A stretch of 7,312 nt of DNA from Alphaproteobacteria bacterium (GCA_029243445.1 JAQWSA010000045.1:1-7312), one strand, 5' to 3'; shown: positions 1-6,294, counted from the stretch's first letter. Made by a program: numbers and translations. Notes: generated by a model from the letters alone, not told the origin.

Positions 1-270
1 CCGAGTTTCAGATTCAATTGACTGAACAATTGAAAGGTCTACATCCTGAGCACTAGCCCCTTCCCATTTAACATTTACCATTATTACATCGAGACCAAAG
101 TCAGGAAAGAACTGCGTATTCATCCGCCAAATACCTGCTAAACCTGCAATTAACATAATAGCAATTAATAAATTAGAAGCAGTGGGATGGCGGGCAAAAA
201 CTGAAATTAATCCACGTGGAGCGACCCTTTCAGTATAAGCTTTTGATTTACTATCTAGCTTGCCAGTCAC
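1..270 (-). CDS. RND efflux transporter permease subunit, N-terminal part (runs off left edge)
   Basis: Ninety codons are open on the minus strand from a GTG at 270-268 to the window edge. The product would be the inner-membrane, proton-driven pump of a tripartite efflux system. After a short polar N-terminus, the frame shows the usual AcrB-like opening: residues of the form ISVFARHPTASNLL, a first membrane segment rich in L, I, A and G ending near GIWRMNTQFFPDF, then the start of the periplasmic porter region with VNVKWEGASAQDVD. In this family the FFPDF and GAS..DV elements follow TM1. The GTG overlaps the stop codon of the upstream membrane fusion gene by 4 nt (GTGA, 270-267), so translation is probably coupled. 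Its own Shine-Dalgarno sequence is weak. The substrate cannot be told from this fragment. The family call is firm; the GTG start is likely but rests on context. Confidence 0.9.
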   Translation of the reverse strand, partial: MTGKLDSKSKAYTERVAPRGLISVFARHPTASNLLIAIMLIAGLAGIWRMNTQFFPDFGLDVIMVNVKWEGASAQDVDLSIVQSIESETR

Positions 271-1517
271 GATTGTGATGACTCTGAATTAGTTCTCACT
301 TTCAATCCTGGTGCAACTTCAGGAATTCGTGTAGTAACAATCAAATCACCGTCTTGGATGTTTCCGGTAATAATTAAATGCGCGCCATCACGTGCAAGAA
401 CTTTCACAACACGTTCCTCAAGACGTCCATCATTAAATAGGAATACTGTATCATCCGAATATATAGCGGAGTCTAATACCCGAAAAGAATTTGAATACAC
501 AATATCAGGTGTTTTAGTTTGTACAAATGCTCCTGGTCTGAGGGCTTTAAGTTTATTATTGGGATGGATAGATGCATAGATCCAGACTCCACCGGATGCT
601 GCGTCAAATTCTCCTTCAGCTCTATTTAGAGTAGCCTCCAATTCTATAGAATTAATACCCGATCTCCAGATAACCGATGCAGGTCGACCATTAAGCTCAC
701 CAAGCGATGTTATTCGTCCATATTGTTCATCACTCATATGAAACAATACTTCTAAATTAATGTTATCAATAATCTGTGCTACATAATCTCTGGTATTTAC
801 CCACTTACCAATTGCAACAGATATATCAGTAAGAACGCCATCAAACGGTGCTTTTAAAAGAGTCTCGCTCAGATTACGTTTAGCTATATCAACTTTTACC
901 TCTGATCTTAATATTGCTGCATCTAATCTTTTAATTTTAGCTTTTAGTCTCTTAGTTTCGTAATCATTAGCTATACGAATCTGCCTAGAAGATAGATAGG
1001 CAATATTAGAATCATCGTTTGCCTTCTTGGAAATAATACCCTCTCCAGATAAACTTACTCTTCTTTCAAGTTCTAGTTTCCTTAGCTCTTCTTGTTTTTT
1101 ATAGGATTCACTTAATGCATCATTTTTTCTTATTTGCACCAAAACTTCTTCTCTGGACGATTTATTCTCTAATAAGGCCGCTTTAGCATCAGCTAACAAT
1201 GCTTCAAAATTAAATGGGTCAATTGCTAGTAGAAGTTCTCCGCGAGAGACTGTGCCTCCTTCGTGAAAGTTATTTCCAATTTCAATAATTCGACCTTCAA
1301 CAAAGGGTCTTAAATCAGCTTCCCTAGCAGCTACAATTTTACCTGATAGATTTAATGTCAGCTGTATATCCGTCTTAAGCACCCTAGTTGTATCTACGGC
1401 CCACTCTTTTTCAATAGGAATTCGTTCAGGATCATTAGGTCTGGATCTTTCAAGAAAAAAATACCCACCACCTCCAATTAGAAGTACAACAAAGACCCAA
1501 AATAATTGCTTTATCAC
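267..1517 (-). CDS. Efflux RND transporter periplasmic adaptor (membrane fusion protein, HlyD/AcrA family)
   Basis: The 416-residue adaptor would link the inner-membrane RND pump to an outer-membrane channel. It starts with GTG at 1517-1515; an in-frame TAG lies 21 nt upstream and no other start lies between. Residues about 5-22 form one hydrophobic, glycine-rich membrane anchor with no lipobox cysteine, so it is probably an anchored protein rather than a lipoprotein. Half of a lipoyl-like domain is at about 58-100 (VEGRIIEIGNNFHEGGTVSRG). A long charged alpha-helical hairpin follows at about 103-218, and the second lipoyl half at about 220-250 (LLKAPFDGVLTDISVAIGKWV). The beta-barrel and membrane-proximal regions make up the rest, ending with ...VAPGLKV. 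This order is standard for the family. The gene is first in the operon and overlaps the RND gene by 4 nt. No TolC-like gene is in view. An upstream 12-bp inverted repeat (1564-1575) could be an operator, but this is speculative. Confidence 0.93.
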   Translation of the reverse strand: MIKQLFWVFVVLLIGGGGYFFLERSRPNDPERIPIEKEWAVDTTRVLKTDIQLTLNLSGKIVAAREADLRPFVEGRIIEIGNNFHEGGTVSRGELLLAIDPFNFEALLADAKAALLENKSSREEVLVQIRKNDALSESYKKQEELRKLELERRVSLSGEGIISKKANDDSNIAYLSSRQIRIANDYETKRLKAKIKRLDAAILRSEVKVDIAKRNLSETLLKAPFDGVLTDISVAIGKWVNTRDYVAQIIDNINLEVLFHMSDEQYGRITSLGELNGRPASVIWRSGINSIELEATLNRAEGEFDAASGGVWIYASIHPNNKLKALRPGAFVQTKTPDIVYSNSFRVLDSAIYSDDTVFLFNDGRLEERVVKVLARDGAHLIITGNIQDGDLIVTTRIPEVAPGLKVRTNSESSQS

Positions 1518-1563
1518 TGGTATTTTATTCCAATCTAACTAGCAAATATACATTACCCATACA

Positions 1564-1575
1564 TGCATCCATGCA
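1564..1575. repeat. Short inverted repeat upstream of efflux operon
   Basis: TGCAT-CC-ATGCA is a 5-bp inverted repeat with a 2-bp centre, 47 bp upstream of the GTG start of the adaptor gene. Its position would suit a repressor operator near the promoter of the efflux operon. It is short, the surrounding DNA is AT-rich and no regulator gene is adjacent, so the functional reading is inference only. Confidence 0.25.
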
Positions 1576-1638
1576 AATAGATAGATATATAATATTATTT
1601 ATATCGCATTCTCTAAATATTAATTTATGTAATTATTG

Positions 1639-1684
1639 CAAAAACATTATTTAATACTTTAATTTGTATTAAATAATGTTTTTG
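1639..1684. repeat. Perfect 19-bp stem inverted repeat (hairpin), 8-nt loop
   Basis: The left arm 1639-1657 and right arm 1666-1684 are exact reverse complements, with the loop TTTAATTT at 1658-1665. The stem is almost entirely A/T: only three G-C pairs lie in its 19. Each strand reads ATGTTTTTG at the end of its second arm, so a run of five T follows the last ATG on both strands. It could be a weak bidirectional terminator, for example for leftward read-through from tRNA-Arg. Alternatives are a cruciform or protein-binding site upstream of the efflux operon (its edge lies 122 bp before the GTG), or the remnant of a small palindromic repeat. The repeat itself is certain; its role is not. Confidence 0.85.
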
Positions 1685-2073
1685 ATACATCAAATCCATT
1701 TACCTACTAAGTTAATACCCAAACCACAGTGCGCAAAGCAGAACATCCACTGAGAATATACAAAATGATAAACATCAATATTATTTTTTGCATTTGCAAA
1801 TCAAATCCTAAAGCTAAAATTTAAGAAATCTGTCTCTAATTATCGCAATAACTAAGAACCAATAAAGTCTAAATTGTGACCATATTCCAGTTTTTATTTT
1901 TAATTTATTATACTTTTTAAGCCCACATTGCGTATTAATGTATTTTTCTATTTTCATTTAACAAAATTTCCATAAAAACTAATTACAGATCATATAAAAT
2001 TATTAATATTGAAAAATAATAAAACATGAAAACTTAATTGATGTTCTAAACAATTTCATACATTTATGAGGAA

Positions 2074-2150
<77 letters not shown>

Positions 2151-2155
2151 CCACA

Positions 2156-2207
2156 TTCTATTGGCTTAAGTGTATTTCTTAAGCCGTCATAATATTTCCT
2201 AATAGAA
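2156..2207 (-). other. Intercistronic hairpin between NDUFS4-like gene and tRNA-Arg
   Basis: An inner perfect 8-bp stem (2163-2170 GGCTTAAG with 2178-2185 CTTAAGCC) closes a 7-nt loop. Directly below it, a 7-bp outer stem pairs 2156-2162 (TTCTATT) with 2201-2207 (AATAGAA), leaving a one-sided 15-nt bulge at 2186-2200. In the leftward transcript the structure begins 2 nt after the stop codon at 2212-2210 and ends 5 nt before the 5' end of tRNA-Arg. No T-run follows, so it is a poor intrinsic terminator. A protective 3' structure for the mRNA or a processing signal ahead of the tRNA fits better. The pairing is seen; the role is inferred. Confidence 0.55.
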
Positions 2208-2209
2208 AA

Positions 2210-2515
2210 TTAATGGCTCCATGGTATTTTACGCGAAACTGCAAAATTATCAGCATATGCCTTAGGCCTAATAACACGATCTTTTGATTTCTGAATACTA
2301 TAATTAATTCCATGCTTAGTGGCATAAGCAATTGCATCATTAATATTATCAAAAGTTATCCTTAATTGAGACATTGTATCACCAGACCCCGCCCAACCCG
2401 TTAAAGGATCCAATTGCTGTCGACGGGTTGGTTCATATTCAAGTACCCACTCGATAGTTTTTGCTCGTCCTGATTGCATGGCCGTTTTGGCTGGCTGATA
2501 AATACGGGCTCGCAT
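2210..2515 (-). CDS. NADH dehydrogenase (complex I) accessory subunit, NDUFS4-like, ETC complex I conserved region
   Basis: The 101-residue protein matches the small alphaproteobacterial NDUFS4-like family (ETC_C1_NDUFA4, PF04800). Members are accessory subunits of respiratory complex I on the cytoplasmic peripheral arm. Diagnostic stretches are RARIYQPAKTAMQSGRAKT near the start, WVLEYEP at about 23-29, LDPLTGWAGSGDTMSQLRITF in the middle, AIAYATKHGI at about 64-73, and the terminal KAYADNFAVSRKIPWSH. Length and both ends agree with the family. The frame is open further upstream into tRNA-Pro, but ATG at 2515 is chosen because homologues begin there and an AGGA lies 5 nt before it. The start is 46 nt after the tRNA-Pro 3' end. 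Its stop is followed by a hairpin and then tRNA-Arg, all on one strand. Confidence 0.94.
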   Translation of the reverse strand: MRARIYQPAKTAMQSGRAKTIEWVLEYEPTRRQQLDPLTGWAGSGDTMSQLRITFDNINDAIAYATKHGINYSIQKSKDRVIRPKAYADNFAVSRKIPWSH

Positions 2516-2561
2516 ATTTCCTACATTCTTAAAACTGTTATCCCAACATAAATCGGGAATT

Positions 2562-2638
<77 letters not shown>

Positions 2639-2809
2639 GTAAAAACCTTCTAATCGTTTTAATATGCTGGAGCAAACTTAAATAGACGATTTGTTATATT
2701 TTTTTTATTATTAAAGCCAATTTAACCATTTTAAGTCCTATTAATTATTTAAAAAGGATTAAATCTCTTTATTTAACTTCATAAAATACAGATAGTTCTA
2801 ATGGTTTCA
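2639..2809. other. Short non-coding gap between DUF192 gene and tRNA-Pro
   Basis: About 170 bp of AT-rich sequence lies between the DUF192 stop codon and tRNA-Pro. It must hold the tRNA promoter unless the tRNA is co-transcribed with the deacetylase/DUF192 unit. A TATTAA on the minus strand (2664-2659) is a possible -10, but I find no matching -35. No GC-rich terminator hairpin is visible after the DUF192 gene. Confidence 0.4.
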
Positions 2810-3328
2810 CTAATCAGTATTGTTAAATAGTGTATTTTTTACTTTATCTCCGACCTTAATACCATGAGCATTTATTACACCCGCAGCTAACTCCAGTACT
2901 GCACGAACTGGTTGGTCATAAGAAATAATAGCCTGTGAGTGTGGAGTTGCACTATAAAAAATATGAACAATTTTCCCACTAGAATCAATAAATAACATAT
3001 CAAGAGGAATGTATGTATTATGCATCCACATGCTAGCCACCCTTTCTCGTTGATGAAAAAAAAGCATGCCAGAGCTTGTATCTAATTTATGACGAAACAT
3101 TAAACCACGTGCTTGTTGAGACGGTGACAAAGCTACATCCACAACAAATTCATACTTTTTAATATTTGATTCAATTATAAGTTTAGACTTAATAAAATTA
3201 ACAGGTGATTGTCCTTTTATATCATTGATACTTAAGGTCATTAAAAAAATTAAAGTAAATAAGAGTAATTTACTACTGTAACTCCGTACAAATAAAGTTT
3301 TAAAAAATGGAGGGTAAGCAGTTAACAT
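2810..3328 (-). CDS. Secreted DUF192 family protein
   Basis: The 172-residue protein belongs to the DUF192 family (PF02643, COG1430), a small, usually exported domain of unknown biochemical function. A basic N-terminus and hydrophobic run at about 20-33 suggest a signal peptide, with a possible cut after IKG near residue 39. The domain then shows the family hallmarks in order: VDVALSPSQQARGLMFR (about 63-79), GMLFF (87-91), MWMHNTYIPLDMLFID (100-115), GKIVHIF (118-124) and VRAVLELAAG (141-150). The first ATG at 3328 overlaps the end of the deacetylase gene by 7 nt. GAG 4 nt upstream is a weak ribosome-binding site, so translation is probably coupled. In many alphaproteobacteria a DUF192 gene lies close to the NDUFS4-like gene and tRNA-Pro, as here (family knowledge from memory). 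No key motif is missing. Confidence 0.9.
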   Translation of the reverse strand: MLTAYPPFFKTLFVRSYSSKLLLFTLIFLMTLSINDIKGQSPVNFIKSKLIIESNIKKYEFVVDVALSPSQQARGLMFRHKLDTSSGMLFFHQRERVASMWMHNTYIPLDMLFIDSSGKIVHIFYSATPHSQAIISYDQPVRAVLELAAGVINAHGIKVGDKVKNTLFNNTD

Positions 3329-4500
3329 TTCTCATTTACAGTTTCAATAATGTTTCTAATTTTGTCACGAATTGGTAGATTTTTTCTTGTATCAGATAGA
3401 GTAGTAAACCAATGTTCAGGGGGATTGCGTCCAGCCGACCTTGACCACTTAAGTTTACGAAGCTCCATTTCTGCTGCCTGAGGCAATTCTTTTGGTATAT
3501 CATAATTATTCAGTGTAGCCCAAACACCAGCCCAACAACGAGCAACGCTCCAAGGATTATAACCACCACCGCCTGTTACGATAACTTTATTTGAAAGAGA
3601 AGCAGACAAACGCACAGCTCTCCAAAGAGAATGATTTGTTAGCTTTAATTTACTTAAAGGATCATCCGCTAAAGAATCCGCTCCACACTGAATAATAACT
3701 ATTTCTGGTTTCAATTTTTGGCCAATAGGTATAACGACTTTATCTACTAGTAAATCCATTTCATTATCATTAAAATTAGACGGCACTGGTAAATTTAGTG
3801 CACAACCGCCAGCACGATCTTCTAAGGCCCCAGTGAATGGCCAGCGGCCTTCTTCGTGTATTGATAATGTAAAAACTTTATCTTCATTATAAAAGGCATC
3901 TTGCACTCCATCTCCGTGATGAGCATCAAAATCAATATAGTAAATATTAGTGATCCCGTTATCTATCAAACGTAAAATAGCAAGAACTAAATCATTAAGA
4001 TAACAAAATCCACTAGCTCTATTTTTTCTACCGTGATGATTTCCACTAGCTGGACTATAAATAGTTATCCGCCTGTCATCAGTAATAATAGAACTTAAAA
4101 AGTCAGCTGCATCTATCATAGCGCCGGCTGATATTGCCGGTCTTGTAAACATTGTGGCATGAATTGGGCTTTCTATCTTGCCAAGATTATAGAGTCTTCT
4201 AACTTCTTTTGATAGCGGCTGACCCTTTTCTCCTTGTCGAAGTGCTTCTATATAATCAGAATCATGAAAACGTAATAGATCTTCAATGGATGCTATCGAA
4301 CTTTCGTAGTAAGCATTTTCAGGCAACCATCCGAGTGCTTTGATTAGATCTACCGTAGCAGGAACTCTGGGTATAGAAAGTGGATGGTTTTTATCAAAAG
4401 TAGATCTACGATAAATATCATTACACATAAATACTGATTGACTATATTTCGACCAATTACCCATGATTCTACACATAATACCTATATAGTTTTCTAGCAT
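3322..4500 (-). CDS. AcuC-like histone deacetylase family protein (zinc-dependent deacetylase)
   Basis: This cytoplasmic arginase/deacetylase-fold enzyme (COG0123) should remove acetyl groups from acetyl-lysine or a small amide; the substrate is unknown. Active-site parts are intact, numbered from the 4500 start: the HH pair at 155-156 (SGNHHG), GFCYLND at 164-170, the zinc ligands D192 and H194 within DFDAHHGDGV, the third ligand D275 in QCGADSLADDPLS, and catalytic Y314 in TGGGGYNPWSVARCW. The pattern NHPL.IPRV near the start and RNPPEHWFTTL near the end fit the AcuC-type, class I-like group. The longest frame (392 aa) is given. ATG at 4476 may be the true start, because AGGT lies just before it while 4500 has only A/T upstream; 4464 is also possible. 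The gene overlaps the DUF192 gene by 7 nt and is divergent from the thiamin operon. Nothing here indicates acetoin metabolism. Confidence 0.93.
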   Translation of the reverse strand: MLENYIGIMCRIMGNWSKYSQSVFMCNDIYRRSTFDKNHPLSIPRVPATVDLIKALGWLPENAYYESSIASIEDLLRFHDSDYIEALRQGEKGQPLSKEVRRLYNLGKIESPIHATMFTRPAISAGAMIDAADFLSSIITDDRRITIYSPASGNHHGRKNRASGFCYLNDLVLAILRLIDNGITNIYYIDFDAHHGDGVQDAFYNEDKVFTLSIHEEGRWPFTGALEDRAGGCALNLPVPSNFNDNEMDLLVDKVVIPIGQKLKPEIVIIQCGADSLADDPLSKLKLTNHSLWRAVRLSASLSNKVIVTGGGGYNPWSVARCWAGVWATLNNYDIPKELPQAAEMELRKLKWSRSAGRNPPEHWFTTLSDTRKNLPIRDKIRNIIETVNEKC

Positions 4501-4516
4501 TAATTAATTGTTTTAG

Positions 4517-4546
4517 CTTATAGCCGCACTCATAATCTATTGATAA
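4517..4546 (-). promoter_or_regulatory. Candidate sigma70-like promoter for deacetylase gene
   Basis: On the minus strand, TTATCA (4546-4541) and TATAAG (4522-4517) are separated by 18 nt. This would start transcription near 4510, only about 10 nt before the ATG at 4500 but a normal distance from the ATG at 4476. The match is modest and such pairs arise by chance in AT-rich DNA. Confidence 0.3.
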
Positions 4547-4580
4547 TAATAATTTATCTATTTTTATTACATAGCAGCCA

Positions 4581-4610
4581 TTGACGAACTATCATCAAGG
4601 GTCACATATT
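4581..4610 (+). promoter_or_regulatory. Candidate sigma70-like promoter for thiamin operon
   Basis: TTGACG (4581-4586, five of six bases of the -35 consensus) is followed after 18 nt by CATATT (4605-4610, four of six of the -10). Transcription would start about 4617, exactly at the first base-paired position of the riboswitch (4618). The fit between predicted start and aptamer edge supports the call, although the -10 is imperfect and a shifted -10 (TATTAT, 4607-4612) is possible. Confidence 0.5.
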
Positions 4611-4617
4611 ATAACTT

Positions 4618-4711
4618 CTACGTGGGGGAGCTATTTACTTGCTGAGAGGTCTCGATTGTCGAGACGACCCCTGGAACCTGAACCGGCTAATACCGGCGGA
4701 GGGATGCGTGG
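4618..4711 (+). promoter_or_regulatory. TPP riboswitch (THI element)
   Basis: All conserved parts of the thiamin pyrophosphate aptamer are present. P1 pairs 4618-4622 (CTACG) with 4707-4711 (CGTGG). The GGGG of P2 (about 4624-4628) faces CCCC at 4668-4671. The pyrimidine-binding CTGAGAG is at 4642-4648. The P3 extension pairs 4649-4654 with 4660-4665. The pyrophosphate-sensing arm has CTGGAACCTGAACCGG, the P5 pairs CCGG/CCGG around CTAATA, then GGCGGAGGGATG. P1 ends 6 nt before the ATG at 4718. No separate terminator or anti-terminator fits between them, so TPP binding most likely blocks ribosome access directly. It should lower expression of the downstream importer when thiamin pyrophosphate is sufficient. 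Confidence 0.97.
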
Positions 4712-4717
4712 CTTGAG

Positions 4718-5545
4718 ATGTATGAAAAAAACCTGATAAAAAATAAAAATACTTATTCAAATATTCCTTTAAGGCCTTCCACTGGCCTTAAAATTACTAA
4801 TGCCAGCTTAGCTTATAAAAATAACATTGTTTTTAAGAACCTATCTGCTGATATTGTCGGAGCTAAATGGACTTGCATCTTAGGACCAAGCGGTGTTGGA
4901 AAATCTACACTGCTGAGAATGATCGCAGGACTTGAAGAAATAAAAAATTCAAAAACTATTACGACTTCCGATGGATCTAACCCAACCAATTTAATTTCTT
5001 GGATGTCCCAGCAAGATTTATTATTACCCTGGCTATCTGTATCGGAAAATATTTCGCTAGGAAATAAACTTCGAAAAGAACCTATAGACTTTTCACATAT
5101 AAAGTCACTTCTAGTGGACGTCGGTTTAGATCAGCGTTCCGAATCGCTTCCGGGAACTTTATCAGGTGGACAGAGACAACGAGTTGCTTTAGCTCGTACT
5201 TTAATGGAAGGAAGGCCAGTAGTATTAATGGATGAACCTTTCTCAGCAATAGACGCTATTACAAGGTCTCGACTCCAGGAATTAGCATCCAATCTTTTAA
5301 AGGGGCGTACGGTTCTTCAAGTAACTCACGACCCACTAGAAGCACTTAGACTAGGTCATAATATTCATATCTTAAAAGGCAGGCCAGCACACCTTGGTAA
5401 AGTGATTCATCCACCTGGGGATACACCACGAGACCCCACCAAGCCAGAACTTCGAAATCTCCATTTAGAAATTCTTAATCAACTTAGTTATGCGGCAGAA
5501 GCGGCATCAAAAGATAGAATCCAAAGAAATTTTTACGCCCTATAA
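4718..5545 (+). CDS. thiZ: ABC transporter ATP-binding protein, ThiZ-like (thiamin precursor import)
   Basis: This 275-residue cytoplasmic ATPase would power uptake of a thiamin precursor. All nucleotide-binding elements are intact: Walker A GPSGVGKST (56-64), Q-loop SQQD (97-100) followed by LLPWLSVSENI, signature LSGGQ (148-152), Walker B VVLMDE (168-173), D-loop SAID (176-179) and switch H204 in VTHD. The Q-loop and PWLSV segment resemble nitrate/sulfonate/taurine-type ATPases, to which ThiZ belongs. The start at 4718 is the only ATG/GTG/TTG before the conserved domain. GGAGGG (4698-4703) lies about 14 nt upstream inside the riboswitch, a long spacing. The specific role rests on the riboswitch and the THI5-like binding protein downstream; the ATPase alone would not reveal it. 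Its last codons lie in a region with unusual signals (5527-5559). Confidence 0.88.
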   Translation: MYEKNLIKNKNTYSNIPLRPSTGLKITNASLAYKNNIVFKNLSADIVGAKWTCILGPSGVGKSTLLRMIAGLEEIKNSKTITTSDGSNPTNLISWMSQQDLLLPWLSVSENISLGNKLRKEPIDFSHIKSLLVDVGLDQRSESLPGTLSGGQRQRVALARTLMEGRPVVLMDEPFSAIDAITRSRLQELASNLLKGRTVLQVTHDPLEALRLGHNIHILKGRPAHLGKVIHPPGDTPRDPTKPELRNLHLEILNQLSYAAEAASKDRIQRNFYAL

Positions 5546-5559
5546 TAGTTTTCATAGGG
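5527..5559 (+). promoter_or_regulatory. Possible -1 frameshift signal / hairpin over ATPase stop codon
   Basis: In the ATPase frame the codons end AGA AAT TTT TAC GCC CTA TAA. The bases A-AAT-TTT (5527-5533) match the X-XXY-YYZ form of a -1 slippery heptamer. Four nt later a perfect 6-bp hairpin forms: CCCTAT (5538-5543) with ATAGGG (5554-5559), 10-nt loop. The hairpin partly covers the ATPase stop codon (5543-5545). A -1 slip would continue as LRPIIVFIG..., the N-terminus of the permease frame, giving an ATPase-permease fusion. No strong upstream Shine-Dalgarno stimulator is seen, and a modest hairpin like this could be chance. Confidence 0.35.
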
Positions 5560-6282
5560 ATTATTGTCTTATGGCAGTTAATAGTTAGTCTGACTGGGGT
5601 TGCATCCTTTATTTTACCTTCTCCTATTGATGTATTAACAACAGCCGTGGAACGCGTAAATATACTAATATGGCACGCACGAATTACCATAACAGAGATA
5701 CTTCTTGGATTAATATTCGGAGCAGCTTTTGGAGCTATGAGTGCTCTAATAATGTCTTATTATCGACCTGCTAGGTCTTGGCTTTTACCAGTACTAGTAG
5801 TCACTCAAGCGATCCCAGTTTTTGCTTTAGCCCCTATACTCGTGTTGTGGCTTGGATACGGTCTTCTTCCAAAGGTAGTTATGGCAACACTAATTATTTA
5901 TTTTCCAGTTACCGCAGCTTTCTACGACGGGCTAAGACGTACAGAAAGTGGTTGGCTAGATTTAGCTCAAACCATGGGTGCAACAAAGTATAGCATATTA
6001 CGTCAAATACGATTACCTGCAGCTATGCCTGCTTTTGCTTCAGGTTTACGCGTTGCCGCAGCTGTAGCACCAATTGGAGCCGTCGTTGGAGAATGGGTCG
6101 GTTCATCAGCTGGTCTTGGCTATTATATGTTGTTGATGAACGGACAGGTGCAAACAGACGCAATGTTTGCAGCCTTATTTGTCTTAGCTTTGGTAGCAAC
6201 CACTATTTATTTCGTTATTGATGCTTTTCTACGTAGGTTAATCTCCTGGCAAAGCGAAAGTGATCCATCACATGCAATCTGA
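5542..6282 (+). CDS. thiX: ABC transporter permease, ThiX-like (start codon uncertain)
   Basis: This is the inner-membrane channel subunit (BPD_transp_1 fold, nitrate/sulfonate/taurine-type) paired with the preceding ATPase. From 5542 it would be 246 residues, the usual family size, beginning IIVFIGIIVLWQLIVSLTG (TM1), then FILPSPIDVL, a standard element after TM1. Several further membrane helices follow. The ATPase-docking EAA-type loop is seen as DLAQTMGATKYSILRQIRLPAAMP, then GAVVGEWVGSSAGLGYYML. No ATG, GTG or TTG occurs in this frame between the stop at 5515-5517 and GTG at 5647. That GTG would give 211 residues lacking TM1. ATA at 5542 overlaps the ATPase stop as ATAA and is taken as the provisional start; ATA 5545, ATT 5560/5563 or a frameshift fusion are alternatives. 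The body is certain, the start is not. Confidence 0.85.
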   Translation: MIVFIGIIVLWQLIVSLTGVASFILPSPIDVLTTAVERVNILIWHARITITEILLGLIFGAAFGAMSALIMSYYRPARSWLLPVLVVTQAIPVFALAPILVLWLGYGLLPKVVMATLIIYFPVTAAFYDGLRRTESGWLDLAQTMGATKYSILRQIRLPAAMPAFASGLRVAAAVAPIGAVVGEWVGSSAGLGYYMLLMNGQVQTDAMFAALFVLALVATTIYFVIDAFLRRLISWQSESDPSHAI

Positions 6283-6294
6283 ATATTTGATACT

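Larger units (their letters stand above)
1518..2073. other. AT-rich non-coding gap between efflux operon and tRNA-Arg
   Basis: About 556 bp has no credible gene on either strand; the longest short frames I followed lack a Shine-Dalgarno sequence and family features. The stretch contains the leader and presumably the promoter of the leftward efflux operon. Several TATA-like stretches near 1580-1605 could be -10 elements, but none has a convincing -35. It also holds the perfect hairpin at 1639-1684, a short inverted repeat at 1564-1575 and poly-A/T tracts. The right end is the 3' flank of tRNA-Arg, where I see no GC-rich terminator. Confidence 0.6.

Noticed and set aside
1792..1801. ATTTGCAAAT 10-bp palindrome
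   Set aside because: Short palindromes like this are expected by chance in DNA this AT-rich; not positioned next to a promoter or gene.
1765..1824. 19-codon plus-strand frame in the AT-rich gap
   Set aside because: Very short, no good ribosome-binding site, composition like the surrounding non-coding DNA.
4704..4736. Short leader-peptide frame starting at the ATG inside the TPP riboswitch
   Set aside because: The codons ATG CGT GGC ... ACC TGA exist, but the only Shine-Dalgarno-like sequence is about 1 nt away, too close, and the ATG is part of the conserved aptamer sequence.
5484..5690. Minus-strand open frame across the ATPase/permease junction
   Set aside because: It lies antisense to two well-supported genes, matches no family I know, and is explained as a chance open frame.
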